From assembly GCA_023248215.1 (NCBI GenBank), contig JAHFEW010000034.1, positions 4,059-42,608 on the forward strand: 38,550 bases of DNA. The letters run 5' to 3'. Shown here piece by piece: positions 16,765-26,671 of this stretch. Below the pieces are notes generated by a model. The model did not search any database. It saw only the letters and a program-made list of their open reading frames with translations, and was not told where the DNA came from. The stretch comes from Nitrospira sp. (GTDB lineage: Bacteria > Nitrospirota > Nitrospiria > Nitrospirales > Nitrospiraceae). How positions within the stretch are numbered: position 1 is the first letter of the stretch; every line of letters starts with the position of its first letter. The position numbers and the translations under genes were made by a program.

Positions 16765-18729
16765 TCAGCGTCCCCGCCATTCCTGTTCCAGCCAAGCCTG
16801 GAACATCAGCACATCCCACAAGTGGTATTGCCAGGAAGAGGTTCCGGAGAGATGCTCGTTCCATTTTTCTCGGATGGGATCTGGATAGAAGAACCCTTGA
16901 TCCCGCAATTTTTTCTCGTCCAGCAGCGCCTCGGCCCATTCCCGCAAAGGACCACGCAACCAGGCGTCGATCGGCACGCCGAACCCCATCTTTGGTCGTT
17001 CGATGAGCGCCGCGGGGACATACTTGTAGAGAAGTTGTCGCAAGAGCCACTTTCCCTGACCATTGCGGATTTTCATCGATAACGGAAGCTGCCACGCGAA
17101 CTCGGCAATTCGATGATCTAAAAACGGCACACGGGACTCCAGACTGACCCCCATGCTTGCCCGATCCACTTTGACGAGGATGTCGTCCGGTAAGTACGAC
17201 ATCGTGTCCAGGTACATCATACGTTCCTGGAGATGCAGGCGGTCCATTCGGGCTGATGGATCTGTAAAGACCGTCAAAGGTTCCGCCCCCCCAATGACCA
17301 CCGAAGCCGGGTCGGTCCAATGCGAGCCCATGAGTACGTACAAACCATCGGCCCCTCCGGCTGTCAGCATCTGGGCAAGCTTATGGAGCTTCTCGCCAGG
17401 GTTTCGATACCGAAGAGGCTTCGGGAGCAGTGGATCCATTATTTGAAATAACTTATCCCACGATTGAGCGGAGAACATACGTAGCCCACGCGCCATGGGA
17501 GTCTTGGCCATTTCAGGAATCCACCCGATCTTGTTCCAGATGCTGTACCCCAAAAAGTACCGTTCATAGCCACCGAAGAGTTCATCTCCAGCATCGCCCG
17601 ACAAGACCACAGTCACATCCCGCCGCGCCAATTCGGAAACCAAAAACGTCGGAATTTGTGAAGAGTCGGCGAACGGTTCGTCATAGAGGGATGGCAGCTT
17701 CGGAATGACCGCCATCGTCTCTTCCGGGGTGACATACAGTTCGGTGTGTGCTGTACCTAAGTGCCGCGCCACCGCTTTTGCATGTTCGGCTTCGTTAAAG
17801 GCTGTCTCATGAAAGCCGATCGTGAAGGTTTGGACGGGCCTCCCGCTCTGGGCCTGCATGAGAGCAACGATCGTCGAAGAATCGATGCCGCCCGAAAGAA
17901 ACGCACCCAGTGGCACATCCGCGACCATCCGGTGTTTGACCGTGTCTTTCAGCAACTCATTCAGGCAAGCAACGGCCTCGGTATCGGAACCAGTAAATGG
18001 ATCGGCCAACCCTTGATCTACTGCGGATCGAACGGACCAATAGGGAATGGCTTTTGGAGAACGGCCGACATCCGCCTTGGTAATTGTCGCAATCGTTCCC
18101 GGCATGACCTTCCAGATACCTTTATAGATGGAGTGGGGAGCGGGAACGTAGTTATGCCGCAGAAACAGCGCCAAGGCGTTGCGATCCACCTCCATAGTGA
18201 AGCCAGGATGAGCCCTCAAGGCCTTGAGTTCTGAACCGAACACCAACACCCCGCCGATCCATCCATAGTAGAGCGGCTTCTCGCCGAACCGATCACGCAC
18301 AAGGTGGAGCTCACGTTCTTGGCGATCCCACAAGGCGAACGCAAACATCCCGTTAAAGCGTCTCACCGCCGGGAGAATCCCCCATTGGGAAATGCAGGAC
18401 AGCATCACCTCAGTATCCGAATGGCCACGGAAGGTATAGCCCAATTCTTCCAATTCACGGCGCAGTTCCTGGAAGTTGTACACCTCGCCGTTGAAACTGA
18501 TCACATACCGTCCACAGACAGAATGCATCGGCTGGTGGCCTTCTGGCGACAAGTCCACAATGGACAAGCGTCGATGCCCTAACGCAATCCCGGTTTCGGC
18601 ATCTGCCCATGTCCCCACATCGTCCGGTCCGCGGTGGTGAAGGGTATTCACCATCTTCAGAACGGTTCGCTGAAGCTCATGGTTCCCGCACCGGCGAGAC
18701 GTATCGAGCAATCCGCTAATGCCACACAT
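16765..18729 (-). CDS. Glutamine-dependent asparagine synthase-like amidotransferase
   Basis: This is a 654-residue protein. The N-terminal class II glutaminase domain starts MCGISGL, with Cys2 as nucleophile, and contains RLSIVDLSPEGHQP and SFNGEVYNF. The C-terminal synthetase domain has the ATP pyrophosphatase loop LSGGIDSS (278-285) and SGDAGDELFGGYERY. Both active sites look complete. AsnB-type proteins in polysaccharide loci are believed to amidate uronic acids or similar carboxylates of the glycan rather than make free asparagine. The position among EPS genes favours that role. A GAGG lies about 10 bases before the ATG. Confidence 0.93.
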   Translation of the reverse strand: MCGISGLLDTSRRCGNHELQRTVLKMVNTLHHRGPDDVGTWADAETGIALGHRRLSIVDLSPEGHQPMHSVCGRYVISFNGEVYNFQELRRELEELGYTFRGHSDTEVMLSCISQWGILPAVRRFNGMFAFALWDRQERELHLVRDRFGEKPLYYGWIGGVLVFGSELKALRAHPGFTMEVDRNALALFLRHNYVPAPHSIYKGIWKVMPGTIATITKADVGRSPKAIPYWSVRSAVDQGLADPFTGSDTEAVACLNELLKDTVKHRMVADVPLGAFLSGGIDSSTIVALMQAQSGRPVQTFTIGFHETAFNEAEHAKAVARHLGTAHTELYVTPEETMAVIPKLPSLYDEPFADSSQIPTFLVSELARRDVTVVLSGDAGDELFGGYERYFLGYSIWNKIGWIPEMAKTPMARGLRMFSAQSWDKLFQIMDPLLPKPLRYRNPGEKLHKLAQMLTAGGADGLYVLMGSHWTDPASVVIGGAEPLTVFTDPSARMDRLHLQERMMYLDTMSYLPDDILVKVDRASMGVSLESRVPFLDHRIAEFAWQLPLSMKIRNGQGKWLLRQLLYKYVPAALIERPKMGFGVPIDAWLRGPLREWAEALLDEKKLRDQGFFYPDPIREKWNEHLSGTSSWQYHLWDVLMFQAWLEQEWRGR

Positions 18730-18868
18730 AGGTTACAACCTCTTCCCGGAAGCTAGGACATTGGGCTAGATGGTCCAACTGAACTTATGCGTCGACGCTG
18801 ATGATATTTGTGATACTGCTGCGCGAACTGGTCACGAACAAAACTTCGTTGTTCATGATGAAGAGAAT

Positions 18869-20155
18869 TCATAGCAGAGACACACGGGATCCTACCTCTC
18901 CCCCAACGTCACCTGCGAGTTCCTGAAAGAGGCTTTCGTACTGCGCAACAATCTGCGGTAAATTGAACCGCTCCTTAACCCTTTGGCGGGCCGCAACGCC
19001 AAGCCGGCTACGGCCCTCCTGGCCGAGATCGACCAACTCCCGCAAAGATGCGGCCAACGCATTCGGATTTCTCGGCGGGACTACCCGACCTGTTTGCCCC
19101 ACAATGAATGCGGCTTCTCCCACATCAGTCACCGCACAGGGGACACCACAACTCATCGCCTCGCTGACGATGTTCGGGAAGCCTTCCCCGTATGAGGAAG
19201 ACAAACACGCAATGTCAAAGGCAGCGGTGAGCTTCGAAATATCTTCCCGCCGTCCGAGCAGCAAGACCCGTTTTCTGATTCCCGCTTCCTCGATCCAGCT
19301 GGTCAGTGTTTTGTTTTCCCAATTCACTTCGAGCCCACACAGCACGAAATAGACATCAGGCCTGTCCTTATGGAGCAACCTCGCAGCCTGAAAAAAGTTT
19401 CGATGGTCCTTTTGCGGATGAAAGCGAGCCACCAAGCCGATGACTGGGGCATCCTCGGGAATGTGTAATTCCTTCCGGATCGCCACGCGTGCCACTGAAT
19501 CCGGCCTGAATGTTCCAAGATCATATCCGTTAGGAATCACCACCATCTTCTTAGCTACATATCCTGATGCTGCATGGACCTGCCGCGAGGCCTCTGAACA
19601 ACAGACAATTCGAACCGGCAGCCATCGAGATAACAGTGCACACATTCTCACGGTGAGAAAAGTCAGGCGTCCATTTCCTTCGCGGTTGAGATCGCTCTGG
19701 CGAATTCCCCACGCCACTGGGATCCCCCCGGCCAAACGAGCCGCTAAACCACCGATTAAGTCGGCATGGTATTGCCACGTGCTAATCAGATCCGGCGGGT
19801 TTTCCCGCAACCAGCGAGTCAGCCGCAGCAAAGACACTAGGCTTGGCCTTCCTGGTTGCATTCCTAAGCATCGTACCGAAATTCCCAAAGATTGGATCTT
19901 CTCGATAAGTGGCTGGGGACCCACGTCAATGAGTGTTATAACCGTGGCTGTGAATCGTGTCCGATCCAGGCGGGACAGGAGCCGATATAACATCCCCTCA
20001 GCGCCACCCCAACCGATACCTGTGATTATAAAAGCTATGGAAATCGGCCTGTTCAGCTTCCCATTGGTCAAACGTTGTGAGTGAATTGACCTCTTGGACA
20101 CCAGCCGTGGCAGTAGTTCCGTGACGTTCAAAAACGAAGGAGCAAGAAGTGGCAT
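18869..20155 (-). CDS. Glycosyltransferase family 4
   Basis: This is a 428-residue GT-B enzyme. The first 35 residues look non-homologous, and the core begins at IAFIITGIGWGGAEGMLYRL, so the true start may be downstream of the ATG used here, which has no clear ribosome binding site. Motifs are VIPNGYDLGTFRPD, GLVARFHPQKDHRNF and the E-x7-E motif EGFPNIVSEA. It resembles the GT4 at 22785-23963 over its whole length (shared PNG, FRPD and KDH blocks), which suggests paralogs adding similar sugars. It would act on the lipid-linked EPS unit in the cytoplasm. Confidence 0.88.
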   Translation of the reverse strand: MPLLAPSFLNVTELLPRLVSKRSIHSQRLTNGKLNRPISIAFIITGIGWGGAEGMLYRLLSRLDRTRFTATVITLIDVGPQPLIEKIQSLGISVRCLGMQPGRPSLVSLLRLTRWLRENPPDLISTWQYHADLIGGLAARLAGGIPVAWGIRQSDLNREGNGRLTFLTVRMCALLSRWLPVRIVCCSEASRQVHAASGYVAKKMVVIPNGYDLGTFRPDSVARVAIRKELHIPEDAPVIGLVARFHPQKDHRNFFQAARLLHKDRPDVYFVLCGLEVNWENKTLTSWIEEAGIRKRVLLLGRREDISKLTAAFDIACLSSSYGEGFPNIVSEAMSCGVPCAVTDVGEAAFIVGQTGRVVPPRNPNALAASLRELVDLGQEGRSRLGVAARQRVKERFNLPQIVAQYESLFQELAGDVGGEVGSRVSLL

Positions 20156-20217
20156 TGGACTGAACTCCAGTTGTGATGAGAAAACACAAGAGAAGGCGCT
20201 GAGCGGTTCTCAGATGT

Positions 20218-21390
20218 CTATGAGCGTGAGGGTACTCTTTGGAGAAGCTCTCCACACAGCTTCTGGGCAATCAGTACTCCTGCAAGGCGATGCCCCTCGG
20301 TATTCCAGTGACCTGTTCCCATTCCAGAGCTTTCAAAGTGTAAAAACATTCCGTGTTCCTGCGCATACACTTGAAAAGGGAGTGCTAAATTTAGGACTGC
20401 GAAACCCTCACGCTGCCCCAGGTCTCGAATGTGAAAGTCTGGATAAAACAAATGCGGCACACCTAGATGACTCTCAACACTCTGACGGACTGCAGCATCC
20501 GGATGGACCTGCGAACCAGTGCTTAAAGTTACCACTAAGAACGTCGCGCCTTTAGCCTTGACCTCATCTCGCATGGCTAGAATCAATCGATCGGTAAGCA
20601 CCCATGCTTCCTTCCAAGCCTCATCTCGTGGTTCGTAATAGACCGTGGAATCCAGACCGGTCTCAGTGGAACTGTCTCGTGGGGCTGTGGCAATCGCTCT
20701 GGCCTGGCTGAGCACTTGATAAATCCTCGAAACACTCTTTATCCGATATTTCCACCCGGCTATCCAAGTCTGCGAAGAACGAAAGACGGCCGAGTCACGA
20801 AAACTGAGGTCGGGAATGAGATGCCCGTCCTTAAAGAGAAAAAATGGCCTCATGTCTTCTTTTTCAAGAGCCCTTGAGTTGTTCCTGACATCGTTGCCGG
20901 AGAAAAATGCCAACAGAACGATATCGGGATCATACGACCACACTCGATGACGGAGAGTGAGGAGTTCCTGCGCTGTGCCATATCCAGACACGCCGAAATT
21001 AATAACTTCAAGTTCACGTCCTTCCAACATTGGACAGCCTTTGATCTCACGCTCAAGAACTGACCAAAAAGCCTCCTCCATGGGTACTTGCATGGCTTCC
21101 GCAAAAGAGTCTCCCAGGACGGCAATACGCACGGTACGATCCGATTTGGCATAAGCGTGCTCTCGATCGCGTAAGCCTGCACTGTTGATACGTATGTACG
21201 CTTTGCCTTCTTTCTTCCACCAACCTTCGGATCCGGGGATTAATGATGACCCTAACTCGCTATCCGATTGATAGAAGCTCGGATAGGAAATACCAGTCAG
21301 ACGTAATCCAATTTCGCCTAATAGAAAGGCAATGAGAGTTCCTCCAAGTATTAGAAGGATGTTGCTTGTCCACCGCCGATTCTGCATCAC
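20218..21390 (-). CDS. Membrane-anchored SGNH/GDSL hydrolase-like protein
   Basis: This is a 390-residue protein starting GTG-ATG, either of which could be used. A single N-terminal membrane segment (ILLILGGTLIAFLLGEIGL) places the rest in the periplasm. SGNH blocks are visible: block I AVLGDSFAEA with the nucleophile Ser, block II NFGVSGYGT, block III FSGNDVRNN, and a C-terminal GHWNTEGH whose His would complete the active site. Block V usually reads D-x-x-H; here the position is Asn. Such proteins in EPS loci act as esterases or O-acetyltransferases on the glycan. The gene follows the Wzy-like gene by 22 bases, so they are probably cotranscribed. Confidence 0.82.
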   Translation of the reverse strand: MMQNRRWTSNILLILGGTLIAFLLGEIGLRLTGISYPSFYQSDSELGSSLIPGSEGWWKKEGKAYIRINSAGLRDREHAYAKSDRTVRIAVLGDSFAEAMQVPMEEAFWSVLEREIKGCPMLEGRELEVINFGVSGYGTAQELLTLRHRVWSYDPDIVLLAFFSGNDVRNNSRALEKEDMRPFFLFKDGHLIPDLSFRDSAVFRSSQTWIAGWKYRIKSVSRIYQVLSQARAIATAPRDSSTETGLDSTVYYEPRDEAWKEAWVLTDRLILAMRDEVKAKGATFLVVTLSTGSQVHPDAAVRQSVESHLGVPHLFYPDFHIRDLGQREGFAVLNLALPFQVYAQEHGMFLHFESSGMGTGHWNTEGHRLAGVLIAQKLCGELLQRVPSRS

Positions 21391-21412
21391 AAATCCGAGG
21401 TGCGGAAGATCG

Positions 21413-22651
21413 TTAGGTTCTAGCCAAAACCCGAGGTGCTGTTACCTCTGCAGTCGCTATGGATAGGGTTTGTTCCATTTCAGTCTCGCGACTTGACGAC
21501 ATGATGGCCATTAAAGCGAACAGCATGAGGGATTCCGCTTGATTAAGGATGTCGTGCGAGAAGAAGCCTCTAACAATTATGATACAGCCGAAGACAATGG
21601 CTACACCTCTTGCCTCTCCGCGCGCCCGCCAGGTCACGGCCAGGACCAGCAGCGGCAAAATCGCAGCACCCAAAAGACCATGGTCTTGCATGAACATCAG
21701 ATATTGATTGTGCGCTCCTGCGGCCATCTCACGGGATGATCCGGTCCCATTTCCCAGGAACGGGTGGTCAGCGGTTTTATCCCAGGCTTGTTTCGCCAGA
21801 TATTTGCGTTCCCAACTCGAATAATCAGATACACCGGATGGATCCGTAAACCAATCCAACCGCTCTTCCACGTTCTTATTGATCACGCCGGAATTCCCTA
21901 AAGTAGTGAGCAATTCATCCCATCGCGGCAACAACACAAGGGCCACGAGCAAAAGACTCATTGAGATCGACAGCAGAACATTTTTCAGGCCGACTCTGCC
22001 CATAAGCATGAAGCCCACGACGACTATCACCCATTGCAGAATGGCTCCGCGTGAGAACGTTGTAAAAACTCCTATCCCCGTTATCAGAATGAATGGCCCC
22101 CTAACCCATGAAGGCAAAATAGTGACGGCGAAGAGCATCCCCATTACCAATGCTTCCCCAGATTGATTTGGATTCAGGTAAAGCCCGGTTGAACGGCCGG
22201 GAAGGCTGCTAAAGGATAAGGGAACGAAGAGTTCATAAACATTGAGCGCTACCCCAAAAAGCACAGCAGCTGCAAGAGTTTGCCGCACCAATCCGATCGC
22301 GTCCGGATTTGCGAACAGTGCCAGAAACACAAAAAGTTCAATAATCGTGAGAAATCGCCACCGCACTTCCTGCCACGGCATGTCAGATTGTGAGGATAGG
22401 AAAAACCACATCACCGTAATCCACGCATAACCAAAACACCAGAGAACGAGCGGCGACTTCCAAATGTTTGATCTCAACATTTGCCCGATCAGCAACGGCA
22501 ATGACAATGCGCATAAACCGATCACCCAGAGTATGGGGGCTGACTCTTTGGCATTAGTAGCGATCATATTCGTGTAGATCGGCACATTTGTATAAAAAAT
22601 GGCCACGGACATGACAGTCAGCAGATTACGGTAGTAGGTTCCTGTCATCAT
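21413..22651 (-). CDS. Wzy/O-antigen ligase-like polymerase (integral membrane)
   Basis: This is a 412-residue protein made mostly of hydrophobic helices, about ten to eleven by eye. The Wzy_C/O-antigen ligase family feature is the periplasmic loop with a TADHPFLGNGTGSS segment, then GAHNQYLMFMQDHGLLGAAI in the following helix region. These proteins join lipid-linked repeat units into long chains or transfer glycan to an acceptor at the outer face of the inner membrane. Since the cluster also has a flippase and a Wzc-like protein, polymerase is the better guess. Primary sequence alone cannot separate polymerase from ligase. Confidence 0.85.
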   Translation of the reverse strand: MMTGTYYRNLLTVMSVAIFYTNVPIYTNMIATNAKESAPILWVIGLCALSLPLLIGQMLRSNIWKSPLVLWCFGYAWITVMWFFLSSQSDMPWQEVRWRFLTIIELFVFLALFANPDAIGLVRQTLAAAVLFGVALNVYELFVPLSFSSLPGRSTGLYLNPNQSGEALVMGMLFAVTILPSWVRGPFILITGIGVFTTFSRGAILQWVIVVVGFMLMGRVGLKNVLLSISMSLLLVALVLLPRWDELLTTLGNSGVINKNVEERLDWFTDPSGVSDYSSWERKYLAKQAWDKTADHPFLGNGTGSSREMAAGAHNQYLMFMQDHGLLGAAILPLLVLAVTWRARGEARGVAIVFGCIIIVRGFFSHDILNQAESLMLFALMAIMSSSRETEMEQTLSIATAEVTAPRVLART

Positions 22652-22784
22652 GGCACCGGAGTGAAATGTCTTGCCGGATCAATAGACTCATGGTCGAGTA
22701 GAAGACTCTGGAAAGTTTGACTCGACATGCATCACTTCGTGAGGGTCACCGTGCTAAAGTTTTCAGCTGCTTCAGTGGCATTGC

Positions 22785-23963
22785 TTACCGGCAGCAACCG
22801 TTCTGGAAATCTTTTGTACGCCGCAAGGGTAGACCCTCAGGCGACACCGCACCGTCAAGCAATAAAGACAGAATGTGTTCCGTGTTGTCGACCAGGCTGC
22901 TTACAGATAATTGGCCCACGATCCGTTGTCGAATTTGCACCGAATCGTACGCTTTGTGGTCCAGCAATTTTGCGATGGCGTTCATGAGGGCAACGGAGTT
23001 TTTGGGTGGCACCACCTCACCCTGATCGCCGACCACCCATGCTGAGTCACCGACGTTCGTGACCACACAAGGTACTCCGCAAGCCATCGCTTCGCAGATG
23101 ACATTCGACAACCCTTCTCCATAAGAACTGCTAACGGCAATATCTAAGGCATTGTAGATATGGGGCATGTCTTCGCGCGTCCCGATCCACAGTAAGCGAT
23201 CTTTCACCCCTAAATTCTGCGCGAGCACCTGAAGACGTTTCCGATACTCATCAGGTCCGCCTCCAACGCATACGAATCGTGCATCCTTGCGTTTCTTCGC
23301 CAGTAAAGCGGCGGCTTCAAGAAAGATTGGGTGGTCCTTTAGGGGATCCAACCTCCCTACGAGACCAATGAGCTTCTCATGCTCAGTGATTCCCCATTCT
23401 GATCGTATGCGTGTTCGCGACTCATGATCAGGACGAAATCTCTCCGTATCGATTCCATTTGGAATTACGGCCGTCTTCTCGGCAAGATACCCCATGGTCA
23501 CATGATACTCGCGCCCGACCTGAGAATTCATAATGATGGCGTCCGCGAATCTGGACAGCAGGCAAGTCAGCTTGAAACTCAGCCTAGAGAACCAGTCGAC
23601 CTGATCAAAGTCCACCAGGGCGCATCGAACTCCCCATACAATCTTGATAGAAGGAAACAAGGGCTTGAGAAGGCCTGCCACGAGGTTCTGATCGGTAAGA
23701 TAGCTATGCAGTATATCCGGACGCTCCTCCCGCAAGACTCTGGTCAATCGGAATAGAAAGACGGGCATATCCCACCGCCCTCGCTTCTGCAACGGGCGGA
23801 TCCGTACCCTCGCCTCCAGTAATTCTTTCTCCAACGGTCCTCCGGAGTAAAAGGTCGCGACCACGACATCATGTCCGCGATCACGAAGCCCCTTTGCAAG
23901 GAGCACCAGTTGCCGCTCCGCACCTCCGTAATTCAGGGAACGAAGAAGAAAAAAAATCTTCAT
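22785..23963 (-). CDS. Glycosyltransferase family 4
   Basis: I start at ATG 23963 (MKIFFLLRSLNYGGAERQL), where GT4 homology begins. The frame is open to 24185, but that would overlap the deacetylase gene, whose stop is at 24001. The product is 392 residues with the acceptor motif GGAERQLVLL, VIPNGIDTERFRPD, GLVGRLDPLKDHPIF and EGLSNVICEA (E-x7-E). The gap to the deacetylase is 37 bases, so the two are probably coupled. It is a paralog of the GT4 at 18869-20155. Confidence 0.9.
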   Translation of the reverse strand: MKIFFLLRSLNYGGAERQLVLLAKGLRDRGHDVVVATFYSGGPLEKELLEARVRIRPLQKRGRWDMPVFLFRLTRVLREERPDILHSYLTDQNLVAGLLKPLFPSIKIVWGVRCALVDFDQVDWFSRLSFKLTCLLSRFADAIIMNSQVGREYHVTMGYLAEKTAVIPNGIDTERFRPDHESRTRIRSEWGITEHEKLIGLVGRLDPLKDHPIFLEAAALLAKKRKDARFVCVGGGPDEYRKRLQVLAQNLGVKDRLLWIGTREDMPHIYNALDIAVSSSYGEGLSNVICEAMACGVPCVVTNVGDSAWVVGDQGEVVPPKNSVALMNAIAKLLDHKAYDSVQIRQRIVGQLSVSSLVDNTEHILSLLLDGAVSPEGLPLRRTKDFQNGCCR

Positions 23964-24000
23964 TAATGTACCGTTTGTTTTCCCAACAAGTTGCAGCACG

Positions 24001-25077
24001 TCAAGACGGATCCCTGGTAAGTTCCTGTACCTGGGCCAAGATACGCCTGCGTAATTCATCTGTACCGACAGAGTTCTCCCCGCGTTGAAATCGAAGCACC
24101 CTTCGCTTTTCTTTCTCGAGGCGCTCGGCATATTCACCCATGGTGAGAATGTCCAGAAGCCCTTTCTCACGCATGCTATTGGCATGGGAAAATATCTCGT
24201 CTAAGCCTGACAACATGGCGTATGAGTCCACGTTGAGATTGAATGGATGAAACCACAAGTGGTAGAGGCCTCCGGTCCTCACCGCCTGGTCGATGCCTCG
24301 CTTCCCCTTGAGTACCCGGCTGGCCATTGGAATAACCTTGCGCAGACCATAGCGAGGAATGTACGAATGATTTCCGGGAACATTCCACAGCCCCGGCAAC
24401 GTTTCTTCTGCTCGCACCGGCCTGGGGCGAAGCGCAAACAACTGATCCAGGAAGTGAATAGCTTTCATTAGAGCGCCGTTGCTAGAATAAATAAAAGGAG
24501 GTTCCGCCCCGCGATACGCCCTCAGCCCTGAATGCTTGAGAACTTCCAGATGACCGACCTGGTTTCGAGGAAAGACGAAGCTTTTCAGAGCAATACCCTT
24601 TTGAGCCGCTGCTTCAAGAGCCGCCCTCAGATCCGCCTCGGCTATGGGAGAGCTGCATTCCGGGTCTCCATAGTAGATATGGCCAAATGAATGCGATCCG
24701 ATTTCATGTCGGGCTCGCGCACGTTGAATCCAACCCACGACATCCGGCGCGTACCAACCTGGCGCTGAAGAGGCATTGGTACATGGATCAAAGTAATACC
24801 AATTATTAGGGAACCAGGAATAGTTAGGCTGTGGATACAGGTCAGAGTGAGCGCGACCGTTGCGGTCACGGACGCAACTCTCTAGCATGAGATGCCCAAC
24901 CATCGCCCATGTAGCTGGAATATCGTAATGGTCCAGGAGGGCAAGAAGCCGTTTGACTTGCTTTCTCTCCTCTATGGATTGAGCCTCGATCTTCCCTATC
25001 GGGAGTTTGTCACACCACCCCCACGATAGTTCCAAATCAAGGCTCAACACCATCGTGCCGCGGATAGTTTTAGACAT
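24001..25077 (-). CDS. Polysaccharide deacetylase family protein (copy 2)
   Basis: This is a 358-residue paralog of the 13894-14928 protein with the same blocks in the same order: MVLSLDLELSWG, IPATWAMVGHLML, HEIGSHSFGHIYYGDPEC, FVFPRNQVGHLE, and VLKGKRGIDQAVRTGGLYHL. The metal-binding H-x3-H (HSFGH) is kept. By eye well over half the residues are shared with copy 1, with most change in the C-terminal 30 residues. It carries no signal peptide. Two deacetylases in one cluster could act on different sugars or positions of the repeat unit. The ATG has only a weak ribosome binding site. Confidence 0.88.
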   Translation of the reverse strand: MSKTIRGTMVLSLDLELSWGWCDKLPIGKIEAQSIEERKQVKRLLALLDHYDIPATWAMVGHLMLESCVRDRNGRAHSDLYPQPNYSWFPNNWYYFDPCTNASSAPGWYAPDVVGWIQRARARHEIGSHSFGHIYYGDPECSSPIAEADLRAALEAAAQKGIALKSFVFPRNQVGHLEVLKHSGLRAYRGAEPPFIYSSNGALMKAIHFLDQLFALRPRPVRAEETLPGLWNVPGNHSYIPRYGLRKVIPMASRVLKGKRGIDQAVRTGGLYHLWFHPFNLNVDSYAMLSGLDEIFSHANSMREKGLLDILTMGEYAERLEKEKRRVLRFQRGENSVGTDELRRRILAQVQELTRDPS

Positions 25078-25257
25078 AAGAGCACTTTCGATTAGACCGC
25101 GACCAAGGCATGAAGTTCATCCTGACGAATCTCTTTCGCAATGAGCAGCTGCTTCCTTGCTGCTCACAATCATTCAGAGAGCCAAGAATATTACCCATCT
25201 TCATTGATTTACCGTTTCTTCTAAGAAACCCCTCTTATAAGTTGCGACTAGGAAGTC

Positions 25258-26421
25258 TCATATAATTTCGCGTAACCTTTTCACAAGACCACCAGTAGCC
25301 GAGCCCTCCTGGCTGAGGGGCTGTGGACAAGCCTGCATCAAAACCTTTTCCCACAAGCTCATTATTCTCTCGATGCTGAACCGCTGAATGACTTCACCGG
25401 CACGCGCCCCAAGCCGTTTACGCTCGGCCTGATCTGCCATCAAGCGATCCATGGCGGCGGCCAAGGCGTCTACATCGTTTGGAGGAACCAAAACCCCATC
25501 CACGTTGTCACGGACAATATCCCTTGGTCCGCTGGGACAGTCAGTGCTGATCACAGGGAGCTTGCAAGCCATCGCTTCTAACAGAGCGTTAGGAAACCCC
25601 TCGTATCGGGAAGACAACACAAAAAGATCCGCCCTACTCAGAGTTTCGGCAGGCTCATGAACCTGTCCGGCTATGCTGACATGATCCGCAATTCTCAAGT
25701 CAGCAGCGAGGATCTCCAGGTTACGACGTTCCCGGCCTTCACCAAGGATGACCAGCGACCAATCTGAATGCGTCGTTATGCATTTCCCAAACGCTTTGAT
25801 CAAAAGATCGAACCCCTTTTCCCGTCCCAATCGTCCCATGGCAACGACCATATGACCGGAACCTCGGAAGTTAGAATGGTGTTCAATTACGTTAAACATG
25901 GGCTTTATGGGGTTGGGAATAACATGGACAGTCGATGTTCTTAGGAACTTGCTGGCCCAATCACGTACGGTGTTTGATTGCACCACTACGGCGTTCGCAT
26001 GTCGGTAAAACAAGGCACGCAATGCACTCCAGGCCAAGTTTATATGGTGCTGGCGGGGATCAGTGCGTTCTGAGACAATAACAGGTATGCCAAGCCCAGA
26101 ACTTGCCATGAGCGTAATCACATTCATGGTATCGAGGAAACATATCACCGCATGAGGCTGTAATAACCGTAGTTCTCGTCGCAGGCAACAGACTCTCTGG
26201 ACATTATTACGTACCGCCTGGGCGATATGTGTCGGCCCTGATATGAGACGTAATCCCACGCGTTTGACACGATGGTGCAGCTTGTACCAATCATTGGATT
26301 CTGGACTCAAAGTAATGATCGTAACGTCTTCTCCTCGCTCTGCCCAATAGTTTGCCATGACAGTCATGACACGTTGTGCGCCGCCAGCCTCGAGAGACGT
26401 GATAATAAGGGTGATACGCAC
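25258..26421 (-). CDS. Glycosyltransferase family 4
   Basis: This is a 387-residue GT-B enzyme with a GTG start, preceded by AAGGA at 4 bases. It has the GGAQRVMTVMANYWAERGEDV acceptor start, VIPNPIKPMF, MGRLGREKGFDLLIKAF, and E-x7-E in EGFPNALLEA. The N-terminal pattern is like the GT4 enzymes that add N-acetylgalactosamine or similar sugars to glycolipids, but the donor cannot be read from sequence. It differs from the other three GT4 proteins here and would add another residue to the repeat unit. Confidence 0.9.
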   Translation of the reverse strand: MRITLIITSLEAGGAQRVMTVMANYWAERGEDVTIITLSPESNDWYKLHHRVKRVGLRLISGPTHIAQAVRNNVQRVCCLRRELRLLQPHAVICFLDTMNVITLMASSGLGIPVIVSERTDPRQHHINLAWSALRALFYRHANAVVVQSNTVRDWASKFLRTSTVHVIPNPIKPMFNVIEHHSNFRGSGHMVVAMGRLGREKGFDLLIKAFGKCITTHSDWSLVILGEGRERRNLEILAADLRIADHVSIAGQVHEPAETLSRADLFVLSSRYEGFPNALLEAMACKLPVISTDCPSGPRDIVRDNVDGVLVPPNDVDALAAAMDRLMADQAERKRLGARAGEVIQRFSIERIMSLWEKVLMQACPQPLSQEGSATGGLVKRLREII

Positions 26422-26671
26422 AGTTTCCTTGGAAGAATAACCGTCTATGCTCTATACGTAGCGTGAGAGCAGAACATCAGACGTCAATAACGAATTGAGG
26501 AGAATGGCAATCTCTATCTGTAATGAGATGCAGCTCTGGGCACAGTTTGAGAATTTCGCCACAATGATTCCAAGATGGTGACATGACCGGGGAGCTTCAA
26601 GAATTCGAATTCGTTGCAACCGATACTGCCCCCATCAGTTTTCATAGCCAACAGAACGAATCTTCTTCTCT
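26422..26671. other. Intergenic gap after the broken methyltransferase
   Basis: 250 bases without a supported gene. It holds only the ribosome binding site of the next GT4. Confidence 0.4.

Noticed and set aside
23964-24185. Extended N-terminus of the GT4 at 22785
   Set aside because: It would overlap the deacetylase gene by 185 bases, and GT4 homology starts only at the ATG 23963.
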